Source: Oscillospiraceae bacterium HV4-5-C5C
GTDB lineage: Bacteria; Bacillota; Clostridia; Saccharofermentanales; Fastidiosipilaceae
Direction of reading: 5' to 3'
DNA length: 64,000 bases
NCBI GenBank assembly: GCA_012034405.1
Contig: JAAVLZ010000013.1
Location: forward strand, 1-64,000
The notes beneath the pieces were generated by a model. The model made no database searches. It was not told the origin of the DNA and saw only the letters and a list, made by a program, of their open reading frames with translations. Shown in pieces: positions 7,691 to 16,434 of this stretch. Every line of letters begins with the position of its first letter. The stretch's first letter is position 1. The position numbers and the translations under genes were made by a program.

Positions 7691-8851
7691 TCAGGCCTGC
7701 AACTGCTTCTGGAGCTGACTGAATTCAGACGTATCCCCGAGCAGACAATAACCGGTCAGTTTCTCACCGGAAAAGGTCAGCTTGCGGTAGCGCCCCAGGT
7801 CCTGATCCTGACTGACTTCTTCGCGATACTGCGGGTCCTGCCCGTCAGAGCCAAGGCGGCCGGCGGAGGCGATTCTGGTCCCCATGGTATTTACCAGGTA
7901 AGGCGGCACCGGCATATCCAGCACGGCCTCTCCGCCGGCGGCGTTAATCCCGGCTACCCGTCCCTGGTCCTGCGCGATGGACCACAGACCGTACCAGCGG
8001 TGTTCACAGACAGCGTCATCACCGGCGGCAAAAATGTCCGGCAGGTTCGTCCGCATGCGGGTGTCAGCTATAAAGCAGCGATCAATCGCCAGCGGCGTAT
8101 GAACCGCGACTTCAGTCTGGGCCCGGACACCGGTTGAGACCATGACCAGATCCGCCTCAAAGCGGCGGCCGTCAGCCAGCCGGACCGCTGCCACCGCGGG
8201 CTGATCCGCCAGGCTTTCCAGGGTTTGACAATTGCCGGAGGTCACCACTTGAATGCCCAGCTTTTCCACGTGCCTGGTAAACAGCGCTGAGGCCGCCTCA
8301 TCAAGCTGCTTAAAAAGCAGGCGAGGAGCAAACTCAATGATGGTGGTATCAATGCTGCGGCGGCTGAGGGCATAAGCCGCTTCCAGACCCAGTAAACCGC
8401 CGCCTATGACGACGGCTTTTTTTACCCCGGGCAGGCGGGACTCAATCCGGCGCGCGTCTGCCAGCGTCCACAGGGTACAAACACCATCGAGCTGGCTGCC
8501 GTCCAGCGGCGGCATAAAACTCCGGCTGCCGGTCGCCAGGATCAGCCGGTCATAGTTTAACCGGGTCTGGTCGGCCAGCCGGACCTGATGAGCCTGCGGC
8601 AATATTTCCTTGACCTCGGTATTTAGGCGCAGCTCAATTTGCCGCTCCTCATACCAGGAAGCTTTATGCAGGAGGATTTTGTCCGCTGCCCCGGGATCTG
8701 CCAGGACATCACACAGGCGGGTGCGGAAATAGGGGGGGTCAGGCTCTTTGGACAAAACCACAATCTCTGCTTCAGGATTCTGCTGTCTGGCTCCCTGGGC
8801 CGCAGCGATACCCGCCGCGCTGGCGCCGATGATTAGTATTTTTTCAGCCAT
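7691..8851 (-). CDS. FAD-dependent NAD(P)H oxidoreductase (NROR/NirB-N type)
   Basis: 386 residues with the two-dinucleotide-fold layout of the pyridine nucleotide-disulfide oxidoreductase superfamily. The FAD fold is at the N-terminus (ILIIGASAAGIAAA). The NAD(P) fold is around residue 145 (VIGGGLLGLEAAYALSRR). The second FAD motif, PDIFAAGDDAV, is near residue 265. No redox-active CxxxxC pair is present. Size and layout match NADH:rubredoxin reductases and the N-terminal half of assimilatory nitrite reductase. The electron acceptor cannot be told from sequence, and no rubredoxin gene is adjacent. In an anaerobe a role in oxygen or peroxide detoxification is plausible. It stands alone and is divergent from the Rrf2 gene. 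Confidence 0.8.
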   Translation of the reverse strand: MAEKILIIGASAAGIAAAQGARQQNPEAEIVVLSKEPDPPYFRTRLCDVLADPGAADKILLHKASWYEERQIELRLNTEVKEILPQAHQVRLADQTRLNYDRLILATGSRSFMPPLDGSQLDGVCTLWTLADARRIESRLPGVKKAVVIGGGLLGLEAAYALSRRSIDTTIIEFAPRLLFKQLDEAASALFTRHVEKLGIQVVTSGNCQTLESLADQPAVAAVRLADGRRFEADLVMVSTGVRAQTEVAVHTPLAIDRCFIADTRMRTNLPDIFAAGDDAVCEHRWYGLWSIAQDQGRVAGINAAGGEAVLDMPVPPYLVNTMGTRIASAGRLGSDGQDPQYREEVSQDQDLGRYRKLTFSGEKLTGYCLLGDTSEFSQLQKQLQA

Positions 8852-9078
8852 AGTTGTCTCCTTACCAGCTGCGTCCGGCTTGCGGTCAGGCTTGTTCTGC
8901 CGCCAGCCGCAGCCGCAGCCTGTGAAATGATCATCAATTATCTATATTGTAGCGGAAGGATTCCTGTGGCAGGAGCGCAAGGGTAACGACAAAAGCCTGC
9001 CGGATCAGCTTGCTTTGCTCTGGCAGGCAAGATACGCTGAAAAGCTGGGCGTCTGATTTCCGATCAAACCGATATACC

Positions 9079-9105
9079 TGCTATAATAGACGGGTAATGT
9101 ACCCG
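9079..9105 (+). promoter_or_regulatory. extended -10 promoter and adjoining palindromic operator of the Rrf2 gene
   Basis: TGCTATAAT at 9079-9087 is an extended -10 element. Four bases later CGGGTA-ATG-TACCCG (9091-9105) forms a perfect inverted repeat over the likely transcription start. A repressor bound there would block its own promoter, so Rrf2 autoregulation is the obvious inference. The rest of 8852-9174 shows only a weak TACAAT on the opposite strand for the divergent oxidoreductase. Confidence 0.6.
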
Positions 9106-9174
9106 TACTCCCTTACCCGCAAAGCTGGCTGAGTCAAGCAGACCTGCTGATTAATTAAAAATGAGGTGATATCT

Positions 9175-9609
9175 ATGACAATTTCTACCAAGGGGCGATA
9201 CGCGCTCAGGGTCATGGTGGATCTGGCTACCAATGACAACGGTTTGGCGATTCCCCTGCATGAGGTCGCCAGGCGCCAGAACCTGTCAATTAAGTATCTG
9301 GAGCAGATTATGACTCCGCTCAACCGGGCCGGGTATCTGATCAGCACCCGCGGGGCCAGCGGCGGCTATCGTCTGGCCAGACCAGCGGCCGACTACAAAG
9401 TCGGCGATATTCTGAGGACAATGGAAGGGAGTCTGGATCCCGTAGACATGAAGGAACTGGTGGCTGGGCGTGACGCTCCATATTACTACGCTACCCTGGA
9501 TTTCTGGCGGGGATTCAGCAAAGTCGTTAATGAGTATGTGGATCGCTTTTCGCTGGAAGACCTGGTCAACGCGCAAAAAAATCTGATTGGTAATGATTAT
9601 TCTATTTAA
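9175..9609 (+). CDS. Rrf2-family regulator, CymR-like
   Basis: 144 residues. The winged helix at residues 1-65 begins MTISTKGRYALRVMVDLA, includes LSIKYLEQIM and ends in the wing ASGGYRLARP. The protein contains no cysteine, so it cannot bind an Fe-S cluster as IscR or NsrR do. CymR, the cysteine-metabolism repressor of Bacillus, also lacks them. In Bacillus cymR precedes a cysteine desulfurase gene and mnmA, and CysK is CymR's partner protein. Here the next genes are cysK, a desulfurase and mnmA, which strongly supports CymR. The start at 9175 is chosen over an in-frame GTG at 9166, because that GTG is part of the GAGGTGAT ribosome binding site. Confidence 0.8.
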   Translation: MTISTKGRYALRVMVDLATNDNGLAIPLHEVARRQNLSIKYLEQIMTPLNRAGYLISTRGASGGYRLARPAADYKVGDILRTMEGSLDPVDMKELVAGRDAPYYYATLDFWRGFSKVVNEYVDRFSLEDLVNAQKNLIGNDYSI

Positions 9610-9709
9610 AGACTTACGGCTGCCAGCCGGCCGGTGAGCCAGCTGGTATATTAAAATGAAACTGCGGTGAATCCGTAACCTGAGATACGGAAAAATCTGT
9701 TTCCGGGTT

Positions 9710-9715
9710 TATAAT
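9710..9715 (+). promoter_or_regulatory. -10 element upstream of cysK
   Basis: A TATAAT lies 105 bases before the cysK start, with no convincing -35 element. It would place a leader of about 95 bases before cysK. CymR targets usually have an operator near here, but no copy of the CGGGTA/TACCCG palindrome was seen. Confidence 0.35.
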
Positions 9716-9819
9716 CATAGTAAACATATATGAATACAGTTTTACTGCAGCTGCGGCAGTGCTTGCTTCACCGGCGCAGACAAAAGTTGGCAGCTGAGGA
9801 TTCAGCTGGGGAGGAAAAG

Positions 9820-10746
9820 ATGGCTGTTTATAAATCATTGACGGAGCTAGTGGGTAACACCCCGCTGCTGGAACTCACAAATTATGAAAAGGCTCATGAG
9901 CTGAAGGCCCGGGTAGTGGCTAAACTGGAATACTTTAACCCGGCCGGCAGCGTAAAAGACCGGATTGCCAAAGCCATGATCGATGATGCTGAAGCTAAGG
10001 GTCTGCTGAAAAAGGATTCGGTTATTATTGAGCCGACCAGTGGCAATACCGGTATCGGCCTGGCGGCTATCGCTGCCGCGCGCGGCTACAGAGTCATCCT
10101 GACCATGCCTGAAACCATGTCGGTGGAGCGACGCAATTTACTCAAGGCCTACGGGGCTGAACTGGTACTGACTGAAGGCAGCAAGGGTATGAAGGGCGCG
10201 ATTGCCAAGGCGGATGAACTGGCTTCCAGTATCCCGCACGCCTTTATTCCGGGCCAGTTTGTTAACCCGGCCAATCCTGCGGCTCATGAGGCCACGACCG
10301 GACCGGAAATCTGGAAGGATACGGACGGCGATGTGGCTGCCTTTGTAGCGGGTATCGGCACCGGCGGCACCATCACAGGCGTAGGCCGCTATCTCAAAAA
10401 GCAGAATCCGGATATTAAAATAGTGGCGGTGGAGCCAGTGGGTTCGCCGGTATTGTCTGAAGGTCATGCCGGACCGCATAAAATCCAGGGTATCGGAGCC
10501 GGTTTTGTACCGGAAACATTGGATACCAAGATTTATGATGAAGTGATCCCGGTCAAGGATGAGGACGCAGCTGAGACAGCCCGTACCCTGGCCAGGCATG
10601 AAGGCATTCTGACCGGTATATCCAGCGGTGCGGCGCTGTATGCCGCCGCCGAGCTGGCCAAACGGCCGGAGTATGCCGGCAAGACCATTGTGGTGCTGCT
10701 GCCGGATACAGGCGACCGCTATCTGTCCACGATTTACGCGGAGTAA
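9820..10746 (+). CDS. cysK: cysteine synthase A (O-acetylserine sulfhydrylase)
   Basis: CysK makes L-cysteine from O-acetylserine and sulfide with pyridoxal phosphate. The 308-residue protein has the family signature [11 protein letters not shown] with the PLP-binding lysine, the substrate loop [12 protein letters not shown], and the phosphate-cradling [10 protein letters not shown]. The start at ATG 9820 follows GGGGAGG and matches the usual N-terminus ([16 protein letters not shown]). A longer reading from 9730 has no ribosome binding site. The C-terminal end, [10 protein letters not shown], resembles the tail through which CysK binds serine acetyltransferase and CymR. A strong terminator closes the unit. 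Confidence 0.95.
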   Translation: MAVYKSLTELVGNTPLLELTNYEKAHELKARVVAKLEYFNPAGSVKDRIAKAMIDDAEAKGLLKKDSVIIEPTSGNTGIGLAAIAAARGYRVILTMPETMSVERRNLLKAYGAELVLTEGSKGMKGAIAKADELASSIPHAFIPGQFVNPANPAAHEATTGPEIWKDTDGDVAAFVAGIGTGGTITGVGRYLKKQNPDIKIVAVEPVGSPVLSEGHAGPHKIQGIGAGFVPETLDTKIYDEVIPVKDEDAAETARTLARHEGILTGISSGAALYAAAELAKRPEYAGKTIVVLLPDTGDRYLSTIYAE

Positions 10747-10779
10747 ACAACAGGTTAGCCGCCCTGTCTGCTGCCTTTC

Positions 10780-10821
10780 AGCCTCTGCCGCGCGTCTGGT
10801 CGCGGCGGAGGCTTTGTTTTT
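10780..10821 (+). terminator. intrinsic terminator after cysK
   Basis: A 13-bp stem (AGCCTCTGCCGCG with CGCGGCGGAGGCT, one G-T pair) with an 8-base loop is followed by TTGTTTTTG. It separates cysK from the desulfurase gene. Confidence 0.85.
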
Positions 10822-10834
10822 GCGGATGATTCTT

Positions 10835-10840
10835 TATAAT
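10835..10840 (+). promoter_or_regulatory. -10 element only six bases before the desulfurase start codon
   Basis: TATAAT at 10835-10840 is followed by ATG at 10847, and no Shine-Dalgarno sequence lies between them. If used, transcription would start at or very near the A of the ATG, giving a leaderless mRNA. The -35 region overlaps the T-run of the cysK terminator and is weak. Confidence 0.5.
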
Positions 10841-10846
10841 AGGCCT

Positions 10847-12100
10847 ATGAGATTATTCAGTCAGACTTTCAGTATCAATGACGCGGAACAAGGCAGCGGT
10901 CAGCCAGCCGGCCGGGCTGCACCCGCGGGCTCGCTGACCTTCCGGGAGGTCTACGCGGATTATGCCGCCGGCACGCCGCTCTTACCGGCTGCCCGGCAGG
11001 CCCTGCTGACCTGGCTGGACGCGCTGCCCGGCAATCCCAGCAGTGTCCACCGGCGCGGCCGGCTGGCCCGGCGCGGCCTGAATGAGGCCAGGCGGGAGCT
11101 GGCCTCCTGCCTGGGCGCGGATGCATCGGAGCTATATTTTACGTCCGGCGGTACGGAAGCCTTAAACTGGGCGGCCAGAGCCTTGGCCGCTCATGGCCGG
11201 CAGAGCCGGAAACCGTTGATATTATGTTCGGCAGTGGAGCATCAGGCCTTGCGGCGGCCGCTGGAGGCTCTGGCTGACGAAGGCGGCTGCCGCCTGCAGC
11301 TTTTGCCGGCAGACCGCTACGGCTGCCTGGATCTGGCCGCTGCCGCCAACGGGCTGGATGATCCTGAAACCGGCGCGGTCTGCCTGATGCTGGTTAACAA
11401 TGAAACCGGCGTCATTCAGCCAGCCGGTCGCCTGGCCGCGCTCTGCCGTGAGCGGGGCATCCTGTTTTTAGGTGATGCCATGCAGGCAGCCGGCAAGCTG
11501 GCGTTGGATCTGCGCCGGCTGGAGGCAGACTATCTGGTGCTGGGCGCGCATAAGTTTGGCGGACCGGTCGGTACAGGCGTGCTCTACGCGCGTCAGGGTT
11601 CGCCGCTGCCGCCTTTGCTGTATGGCGGCCCGCAGGAGGCTGCCCGCCGCGCCGGTACGGAAAATGTGGCCATGGCCGCGGCCATGGCGGCGGCGCTGCG
11701 GACCCGGACGGATGAACTGGTGGAAACGGAAGCCCGCTTAAGCCTGCTTGACCAGCGCTTTTGTGATGGCCTCAGACAGCTGGATGGCTGCCGGCTCCTG
11801 GTGCCGCGGCAGCTTCGCCTGCCAGGCTATATCAGTGTATTGCTGCCCCGTTTTGATGCGGAAACCTGGCTGATTCTGCTGGACCGGGCCGGCATTGAAG
11901 CCTCAGCGGGTTCGGCCTGCGCCGCAGGCGCGCTGGAGGCCAGTCCGGTTTATCTGGCTATGGGCCTGCCACCGGAAAAGGCCAGGCATGTCGTGCGATT
12001 TTCCTTTGGCTGGACCACGACGGCTGAGGATATAGACTATTGTTTGCAGGTAATTGGCCGGACACTGGCCAAAGCAGCATCCAGGAAAGACGAGCTATGA
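10847..12100 (+). CDS. cysteine desulfurase (NifS/IscS type)
   Basis: A PLP enzyme that removes sulfur from cysteine as an enzyme-bound persulfide for tRNA thiolation and Fe-S assembly. Of 417 residues, the first 35 are an extension before the conserved YADYAAGTPLLPAARQALL. The PLP lysine is in VLGAHKFGGPVGTGVLYAR, and the cysteine-bearing loop is ASAGSACAAGALEAS. The short loop is typical of group I desulfurases. The stop overlaps the mnmA start (ATGA), so sulfur is presumably delivered directly to MnmA, as YrvO does in Bacillus. Start choice is uncertain because no ribosome binding site precedes ATG 10847. Confidence 0.9.
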   Translation: MRLFSQTFSINDAEQGSGQPAGRAAPAGSLTFREVYADYAAGTPLLPAARQALLTWLDALPGNPSSVHRRGRLARRGLNEARRELASCLGADASELYFTSGGTEALNWAARALAAHGRQSRKPLILCSAVEHQALRRPLEALADEGGCRLQLLPADRYGCLDLAAAANGLDDPETGAVCLMLVNNETGVIQPAGRLAALCRERGILFLGDAMQAAGKLALDLRRLEADYLVLGAHKFGGPVGTGVLYARQGSPLPPLLYGGPQEAARRAGTENVAMAAAMAAALRTRTDELVETEARLSLLDQRFCDGLRQLDGCRLLVPRQLRLPGYISVLLPRFDAETWLILLDRAGIEASAGSACAAGALEASPVYLAMGLPPEKARHVVRFSFGWTTTAEDIDYCLQVIGRTLAKAASRKDEL

Positions 12101-13272
12101 ACAATTATTATGCCCCTTCTTCAAACGCGGCGGATCAGCCGGCCTCTGGCGCTGGTACGGTTCTGGTAGCCATGAGCGGCGGAGTCGACAGCTCTGTGGC
12201 CGCATGGCTCTTAACTGAGCAAGGCTATGACTGCATAGGCGTGACCATGAAATTATATGACAGTGAGCCGGAGCCAGGCCCTCAGGCTGACGCTAAGCCC
12301 CCGCTGTGCCGTGACAACAGCTGCTGCAGCCTGGCGGATATTGAAATTGCCCGCAGTGTCTCCGGTCAGATCGGCATACCTTACTATGTCTTCAATTTTA
12401 AGGCGGATTTTGAAGCGGCGGTGATCCGGCCGTTTGTCCAGGCCTATGATCAGGGGCTGACACCGAATCCCTGTATTGAATGCAATCGGCGGATCAAGTT
12501 TGAACCTTTTATGCAAAAAGCCAGGGAGCTGGACTGTCAGTTTGTGGCGACCGGACACTATGTGCGGCGGGAGCAGGGCGCTGACGGACAGGTGTATCTC
12601 AGGAAAGGGCTGGATCCGGGCAAGGACCAGAGTTATGTGCTCTACATGCTGACACAGGCTCAGCTACGCCACATTTTGTTCCCGCTGGGCGGTATGACCA
12701 AAGCGCAGGCCCGTGAACTGGCGAGGGAGGCAGGCTTGCTGAATGCGGCTAAACACGACAGTCAGGATATCTGTTTTGTCCCTGACGGGGATTATGTGGC
12801 CTTTCTGGAACGATTTAAGGGCCGCAGGCTGGAGTCCGGCCAGTTTGTGGACCGGCAGGGCCGGGTCCTGGGTACAAGCCAGGGACAGCAGGCCTATACG
12901 ATTGGCCAACGAAAGGGCCTGGGGATTGCAGCAGGCTCTCCGCTTTATGTACTCAAAAAAGACAGCCGACAAAACCGGGTGGTGCTGGGCCCGTCTGAAG
13001 CCCTGTTTACCCGGCGCTGCCTGGTCGGCGGCCTGAATCAGATCAGCGGTGACTGGCGCAGCAGACCGCAGCGCCTGCTGGCAAGACCGCGCTATCACGC
13101 TCCGGAAGCGCCTTGCAGGATTGAGCCGCTGGGCGCAGACCAGGTTGCCGTGATCTTTGATGAGCCGCAACGGGCGCTGACCCCGGGACAGGCTATGGTA
13201 TTATATCAGGATGACTATATGCTGGGCGGCGGTACGATTCTGGCGGAAGCCGCAGCTGAAACCGCGGAATAA
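12097..13272 (+). CDS. mnmA: tRNA-specific 2-thiouridylase MnmA
   Basis: MnmA adenylates and thiolates U34 of tRNA-Lys, tRNA-Glu and tRNA-Gln. The 391-residue protein has the PP-loop AMSGGVDSSVAAW (about residue 26), the first catalytic cysteine in NPCIECNRRIKF, the DSQDICFVPDGDY motif with the second cysteine, and a C-terminal beta-barrel (PRYHAPEAPCRI). The N-terminus carries about 20 extra low-complexity residues before the PP-loop strand. It overlaps the desulfurase by 4 bases; GGAAAG supplies the ribosome binding site. The pairing desulfurase-MnmA defines a thiouridylation operon. Confidence 0.96.
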   Translation: MNNYYAPSSNAADQPASGAGTVLVAMSGGVDSSVAAWLLTEQGYDCIGVTMKLYDSEPEPGPQADAKPPLCRDNSCCSLADIEIARSVSGQIGIPYYVFNFKADFEAAVIRPFVQAYDQGLTPNPCIECNRRIKFEPFMQKARELDCQFVATGHYVRREQGADGQVYLRKGLDPGKDQSYVLYMLTQAQLRHILFPLGGMTKAQARELAREAGLLNAAKHDSQDICFVPDGDYVAFLERFKGRRLESGQFVDRQGRVLGTSQGQQAYTIGQRKGLGIAAGSPLYVLKKDSRQNRVVLGPSEALFTRRCLVGGLNQISGDWRSRPQRLLARPRYHAPEAPCRIEPLGADQVAVIFDEPQRALTPGQAMVLYQDDYMLGGGTILAEAAAETAE

Positions 13273-13288
13273 TCTGTTGGATTCATCT

Positions 13289-13363
13289 GCCCATATGCTA
13301 TGGGCTTGTGCTATACTTCTTACTTAGATTATTTGGGCAGGAGCGGTTGGGTACCCGTTCCTG
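13289..13363 (+). promoter_or_regulatory. mnmA-pyrG gap: two hairpins and a -10 element
   Basis: GCCCATA-TGC-TATGGGC (13289-13305) is a short hairpin after mnmA. TATACT at 13312-13317 is a possible pyrG -10. A 9-bp hairpin, CAGGAGCGG with CCGTTCCTG (13338-13363), lies in the putative leader. Bacillus pyrG is controlled by a CTP-sensitive leader attenuator. This hairpin has no T-run after it, so such control is only a suggestion here. Confidence 0.35.
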
Positions 13364-13417
13364 GGCCGTGCCATGTCACCGGAGCATATTGGGGGGATGG
13401 TTGAAAGGAGAGAGGAA

Positions 13418-15049
13418 ATGGCCAAGTATATTTTCGTCACCGGAGGGGTCGTGTCCTCGCTGGGCAAAGGGATTACCGCCGCCTCGCTGGGCATGCTGCT
13501 GAAAGCCCGGGGCTACAAGGTAATCCTGCAGAAATTTGATCCATATCTGAATGTGGACCCCGGCACCATGAATCCGTATCAGCATGGTGAGGTCTTTGTG
13601 ACTCAGGACGGCGCGGAGACGGACCTGGATCTGGGGCATTATGAACGCTTTCTGGATACGCCGCTGACCAGGCGGTCGTCCGTCAGCTCAGGCCAGGTCT
13701 ATCAGAGCGTGATTAATAAGGAACGCCGCGGGGACTATAACGGCGGAACCGTACAGGTCATTCCTCATATCACGAATGAGATCCGCAGCCGCATTGTACA
13801 GGCCGGAGACCGGGCTGATATTGTTATCTCGGAGATCGGCGGCACGGTAGGCGATATTGAAGGGCAGCCGTTTCTGGAGGCCATCAGGCAGATGCATTTT
13901 GCCTTGCCTGAGGAGGATGTGCTGTATATGCATGTCACGCTGGTACCGTATCTGACCGCCAGCCATGAGCTTAAGACCAAGCCGACCCAGCATTCAGTCA
14001 AGGAGCTGCAGAAATCAGGCATTCAGCCGGATTATCTGATCTGCCGTTGTGATTACCCTGTACCTGATTCCATGAGAGAAAAAATTGCGCTTTTTTGTAA
14101 TGTGCGTCCCGATCATGTCATTGAAAATACCAACTGTGACTCCCTTTATGAGGTCCCGCTGATGCTGGAACAGTCCCACCTGGCAGAGCTGATCTGCCGG
14201 GACCTGCACATTGAAAACCGCGCTTGTGATCTGACCGATTGGAAGGCCATGGTGCACCGCCATCTGAATCCCGAGCACCATGTTAAGATTACGCTGGTCG
14301 GTAAATATGTTGCGTTGCATGACGCCTTCCTGAGCGTGGTAGAATCGCTGACTCACGGTGGCATTGCGCACAACACCGGTGTTGAAATTAAGTGGATTGC
14401 TTCGGACGACCTGGATGACACCAATGTGGCTGAGCTGCTGGGCGATGTGGACGGTGTGCTGGTTCCGGGCGGCTTTGGTACCCGCGGGATTGAAGGAAAA
14501 ATCACGGCCGTCCGATATGCCAGGGAGCATAGAATCCCCTTCTTTGGCATCTGTATGGGCATGCAGACGGCTATGATTGAAATGGCCCGTCATATGGCCG
14601 GACTGACCGGCGCCAATTCTACTGAGGTAGACGCGGACACACCCTACCCGGTCGTGGACCGCATGCCGGACCAGACGTCGGTCCTGCTGGGCGGCACCAT
14701 GCGGCTGGGCGCGTATGATTGTGATCTGGAGCCAGGCACAAAAATATACGCGGCCTACGGTGAACCCAGGATTTCTGAGCGCCACCGCCACCGCTATGAG
14801 GTGAATAATGACTTCATCGCGGCGCTGGAGGCGGTTGGCGTCGTTTTCAGCGGCCATAATCCTGAATCCGGTCTGGTGGAAGCGCTGGAACTAAAGGACC
14901 ATCCCTGGTTTGTGGGCGTTCAGTATCACCCTGAATTTCAATCCCGGCCAAACCGTCCGCATCCGCTGTTCCGTGATTTTGTAGGCGCAAGCCTGGCTTA
15001 TCAGGAACGGCGCCGCAATCAGGAAGCGGTACCGTCAGAGACGCTATGA
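13418..15049 (+). CDS. pyrG: CTP synthase
   Basis: PyrG converts UTP to CTP using ATP and glutamine, the last step of pyrimidine nucleotide synthesis. The 543-residue protein starts [18 protein letters not shown], the synthetase P-loop. It continues with the amidoligase domain to about 270 and ends with a class I glutamine amidotransferase: nucleophile Cys in [11 protein letters not shown], His/Glu in [11 protein letters not shown]. The start at 13418 follows GAAAGGAGAGAGG and matches the family. An in-frame ATG at 13397 is less likely. A terminator follows within 50 bases, so the gene is monocistronic. Confidence 0.97.
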   Translation: MAKYIFVTGGVVSSLGKGITAASLGMLLKARGYKVILQKFDPYLNVDPGTMNPYQHGEVFVTQDGAETDLDLGHYERFLDTPLTRRSSVSSGQVYQSVINKERRGDYNGGTVQVIPHITNEIRSRIVQAGDRADIVISEIGGTVGDIEGQPFLEAIRQMHFALPEEDVLYMHVTLVPYLTASHELKTKPTQHSVKELQKSGIQPDYLICRCDYPVPDSMREKIALFCNVRPDHVIENTNCDSLYEVPLMLEQSHLAELICRDLHIENRACDLTDWKAMVHRHLNPEHHVKITLVGKYVALHDAFLSVVESLTHGGIAHNTGVEIKWIASDDLDDTNVAELLGDVDGVLVPGGFGTRGIEGKITAVRYAREHRIPFFGICMGMQTAMIEMARHMAGLTGANSTEVDADTPYPVVDRMPDQTSVLLGGTMRLGAYDCDLEPGTKIYAAYGEPRISERHRHRYEVNNDFIAALEAVGVVFSGHNPESGLVEALELKDHPWFVGVQYHPEFQSRPNRPHPLFRDFVGASLAYQERRRNQEAVPSETL

Positions 15050-15094
15050 TTTTCTGCTTTTACTGATATGCAGCTGGTATATCCCTGCTGACCC

Positions 15095-15126
15095 AAAGCC
15101 TGTTCCGCCGGGAACAGGCTTTTTTT
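15095..15126 (+). terminator. intrinsic terminator of pyrG
   Basis: AAGCCTGTTCC and GGAACAGGCTT pair perfectly around a GCCG tetraloop and run into seven T residues. Confidence 0.95.
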
Positions 15127-15312
15127 GTTCCCAGAACTGTATCCGGGTCAGCAAGATGAAAGATAAGGATTTGTCAAGCGCTGCCAAAGGCCGCCAGGCG
15201 AAGACAGGGCTGTTTGTAATATGAAGTATTAGCAAAATGCGGATTGGACAAACCGACCGGATGTTATGACCAGGTTAATAAAAGCTTGAAAAATAGGGAT
15301 GAGCAGCGGAGC

Positions 15313-15337
15313 AGTTATCCACATCATGTGGATAACT
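15313..15337. promoter_or_regulatory. pair of perfect inverted DnaA boxes
   Basis: The 25-bp sequence is a perfect inverted repeat around one central base. It holds TTATCCACA at 15315-15323 and its complement TGTGGATAA at 15327-15335, both exact matches to the DnaA-box consensus. It lies in a 469-bp gap between pyrG and the membrane-protein gene. AT-rich sequence lies on both sides, and TATAAT is at 15484-15489. No dnaA, dnaN or rpmH gene is near, so an origin is unlikely. DnaA-regulated transcription or a DnaA-titration/reactivation site are the alternatives. Confidence 0.6.
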
Positions 15338-15518
15338 ATGTGCATTATTACGAATAAATTACAATTTGACCGCAAAAGATCTCTGCGACAAACAAGCACA
15401 GATAAGAGCCTGGCAGCGGAGCAGAGGCTGACTTGGGTAAGCGCGACAGTCAGTATCAGGCAAAGTCAGCCTCCGGCGGATGTTATAATAAGAGCATTGA
15501 AAATGGGAGGAAGAAGCC

Positions 15519-16337
15519 ATGCCGTCGCCGGAAAAAACCCGAGTCTTACGCTATCATATGCCTGCTGAAAAGAATCCGGGCGCCTTTCCCGTAAAAGAAA
15601 ACGGGCCGCGCGCTGAGGCTGAGGCGCCGCTCCGGTCATGGTCAGACAGACCTTTGCCGGGACTTGAATTACCGGAAAACAGCCCTGACGGCCCGCAGGA
15701 ACGAGCCAGAGCGGAGACTCGCCTTAAGTCAGAACAGAAGATCAAGGTCCGCTCCGGCATGAGCGGCGATTTTCAGCAGCTGAACCGCTGGCTTAAAGCG
15801 CTGTTCAGCCAGCATCCTGCTGCTTTACTGGACCTGGCGGCAGAGCGCCCGTTCCTGCGACCGGCCATCTGGCTGCTGGCCCCGGAACTGCTGCTGCTGC
15901 CCTTGTTCAGCCTGGGTTATTACGTGAGCCTCTACAACCTGTACTGGCCTCAGACTGCCGTACAGGGCTTTACCGGGGCCATATACGGAAACGGCCTGGC
16001 CGCGGCCCTGCTGCTGACGGCCGCCTGCTTTGCGGAACTATTCATGGTGCATTTGCTTTCACCGGTACCCCTGCCTGCTAAGGGTGTACTGAGTCAGACC
16101 GCTGCGGTGCTGCTGCCATTGGCCCTGACCGCTTTACCGGGCGGACTGCTGTTCATTCTTTGGCCAGCCGCCGGCTCCGTGCTGTTTCTGGCCGCTTTTG
16201 CGGCCCATGAAGCCCTGCTGTGGAAGGCGGCAGACCGCGTGAATCTGCCCGACCGGCTGCGCTCAGTCTGGATTTTCTGTGCCTTGTCCATGATAAAATG
16301 GCTGCTCCCTTTTGCTTATCTTGGCCTCTTTCAATAA
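15519..16337 (+). CDS. unrecognised membrane protein with five predicted TM segments
   Basis: I do not recognise the family. The 272 residues comprise a hydrophilic, charged N-terminal region (1-110) rich in Pro, Glu and Arg, then five hydrophobic segments at about 115-139, 157-181, 191-212, 217-234 and 249-271. The general look is of a Yip1-like or uncharacterised integral membrane domain. No catalytic motif or cysteine pair is visible. GGGAGG at 15504 supports the start at 15519. The gene ends 2 bases before the promoter of gpmA. The only unusual neighbour is the inverted DnaA-box pair about 180 bases upstream. Confidence 0.7.
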   Translation: MPSPEKTRVLRYHMPAEKNPGAFPVKENGPRAEAEAPLRSWSDRPLPGLELPENSPDGPQERARAETRLKSEQKIKVRSGMSGDFQQLNRWLKALFSQHPAALLDLAAERPFLRPAIWLLAPELLLLPLFSLGYYVSLYNLYWPQTAVQGFTGAIYGNGLAAALLLTAACFAELFMVHLLSPVPLPAKGVLSQTAAVLLPLALTALPGGLLFILWPAAGSVLFLAAFAAHEALLWKAADRVNLPDRLRSVWIFCALSMIKWLLPFAYLGLFQ

Positions 16338-16338
16338 C

Positions 16339-16367
16339 TTGACCTTTGGCGGGCAATTCGGTAATGT
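16339..16367 (+). promoter_or_regulatory. promoter of gpmA
   Basis: TTGACC (16339-16344) and TAATGT (16362-16367) are 17 bases apart, starting just after the stop codon of the preceding gene. Confidence 0.6.
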
Positions 16368-16434
16368 TATCTATTGGATCAATTAGTATTCAGGCGGCTG
16401 AAGTCAGCTGCTTATAAGGGGAGGATCTGATTTT

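Noticed and set aside
13338-13363. CTP-sensitive attenuator of pyrG
   Set aside because: The hairpin is present but lacks a following T-run and the initial G-run arrangement could not be confirmed, so it is listed only as a low-confidence leader structure.
15240-15518. Replication origin
   Set aside because: Only two DnaA boxes are present, there is no long AT-rich unwinding region, and no dnaA, dnaN, rpmH or gidA gene is near.
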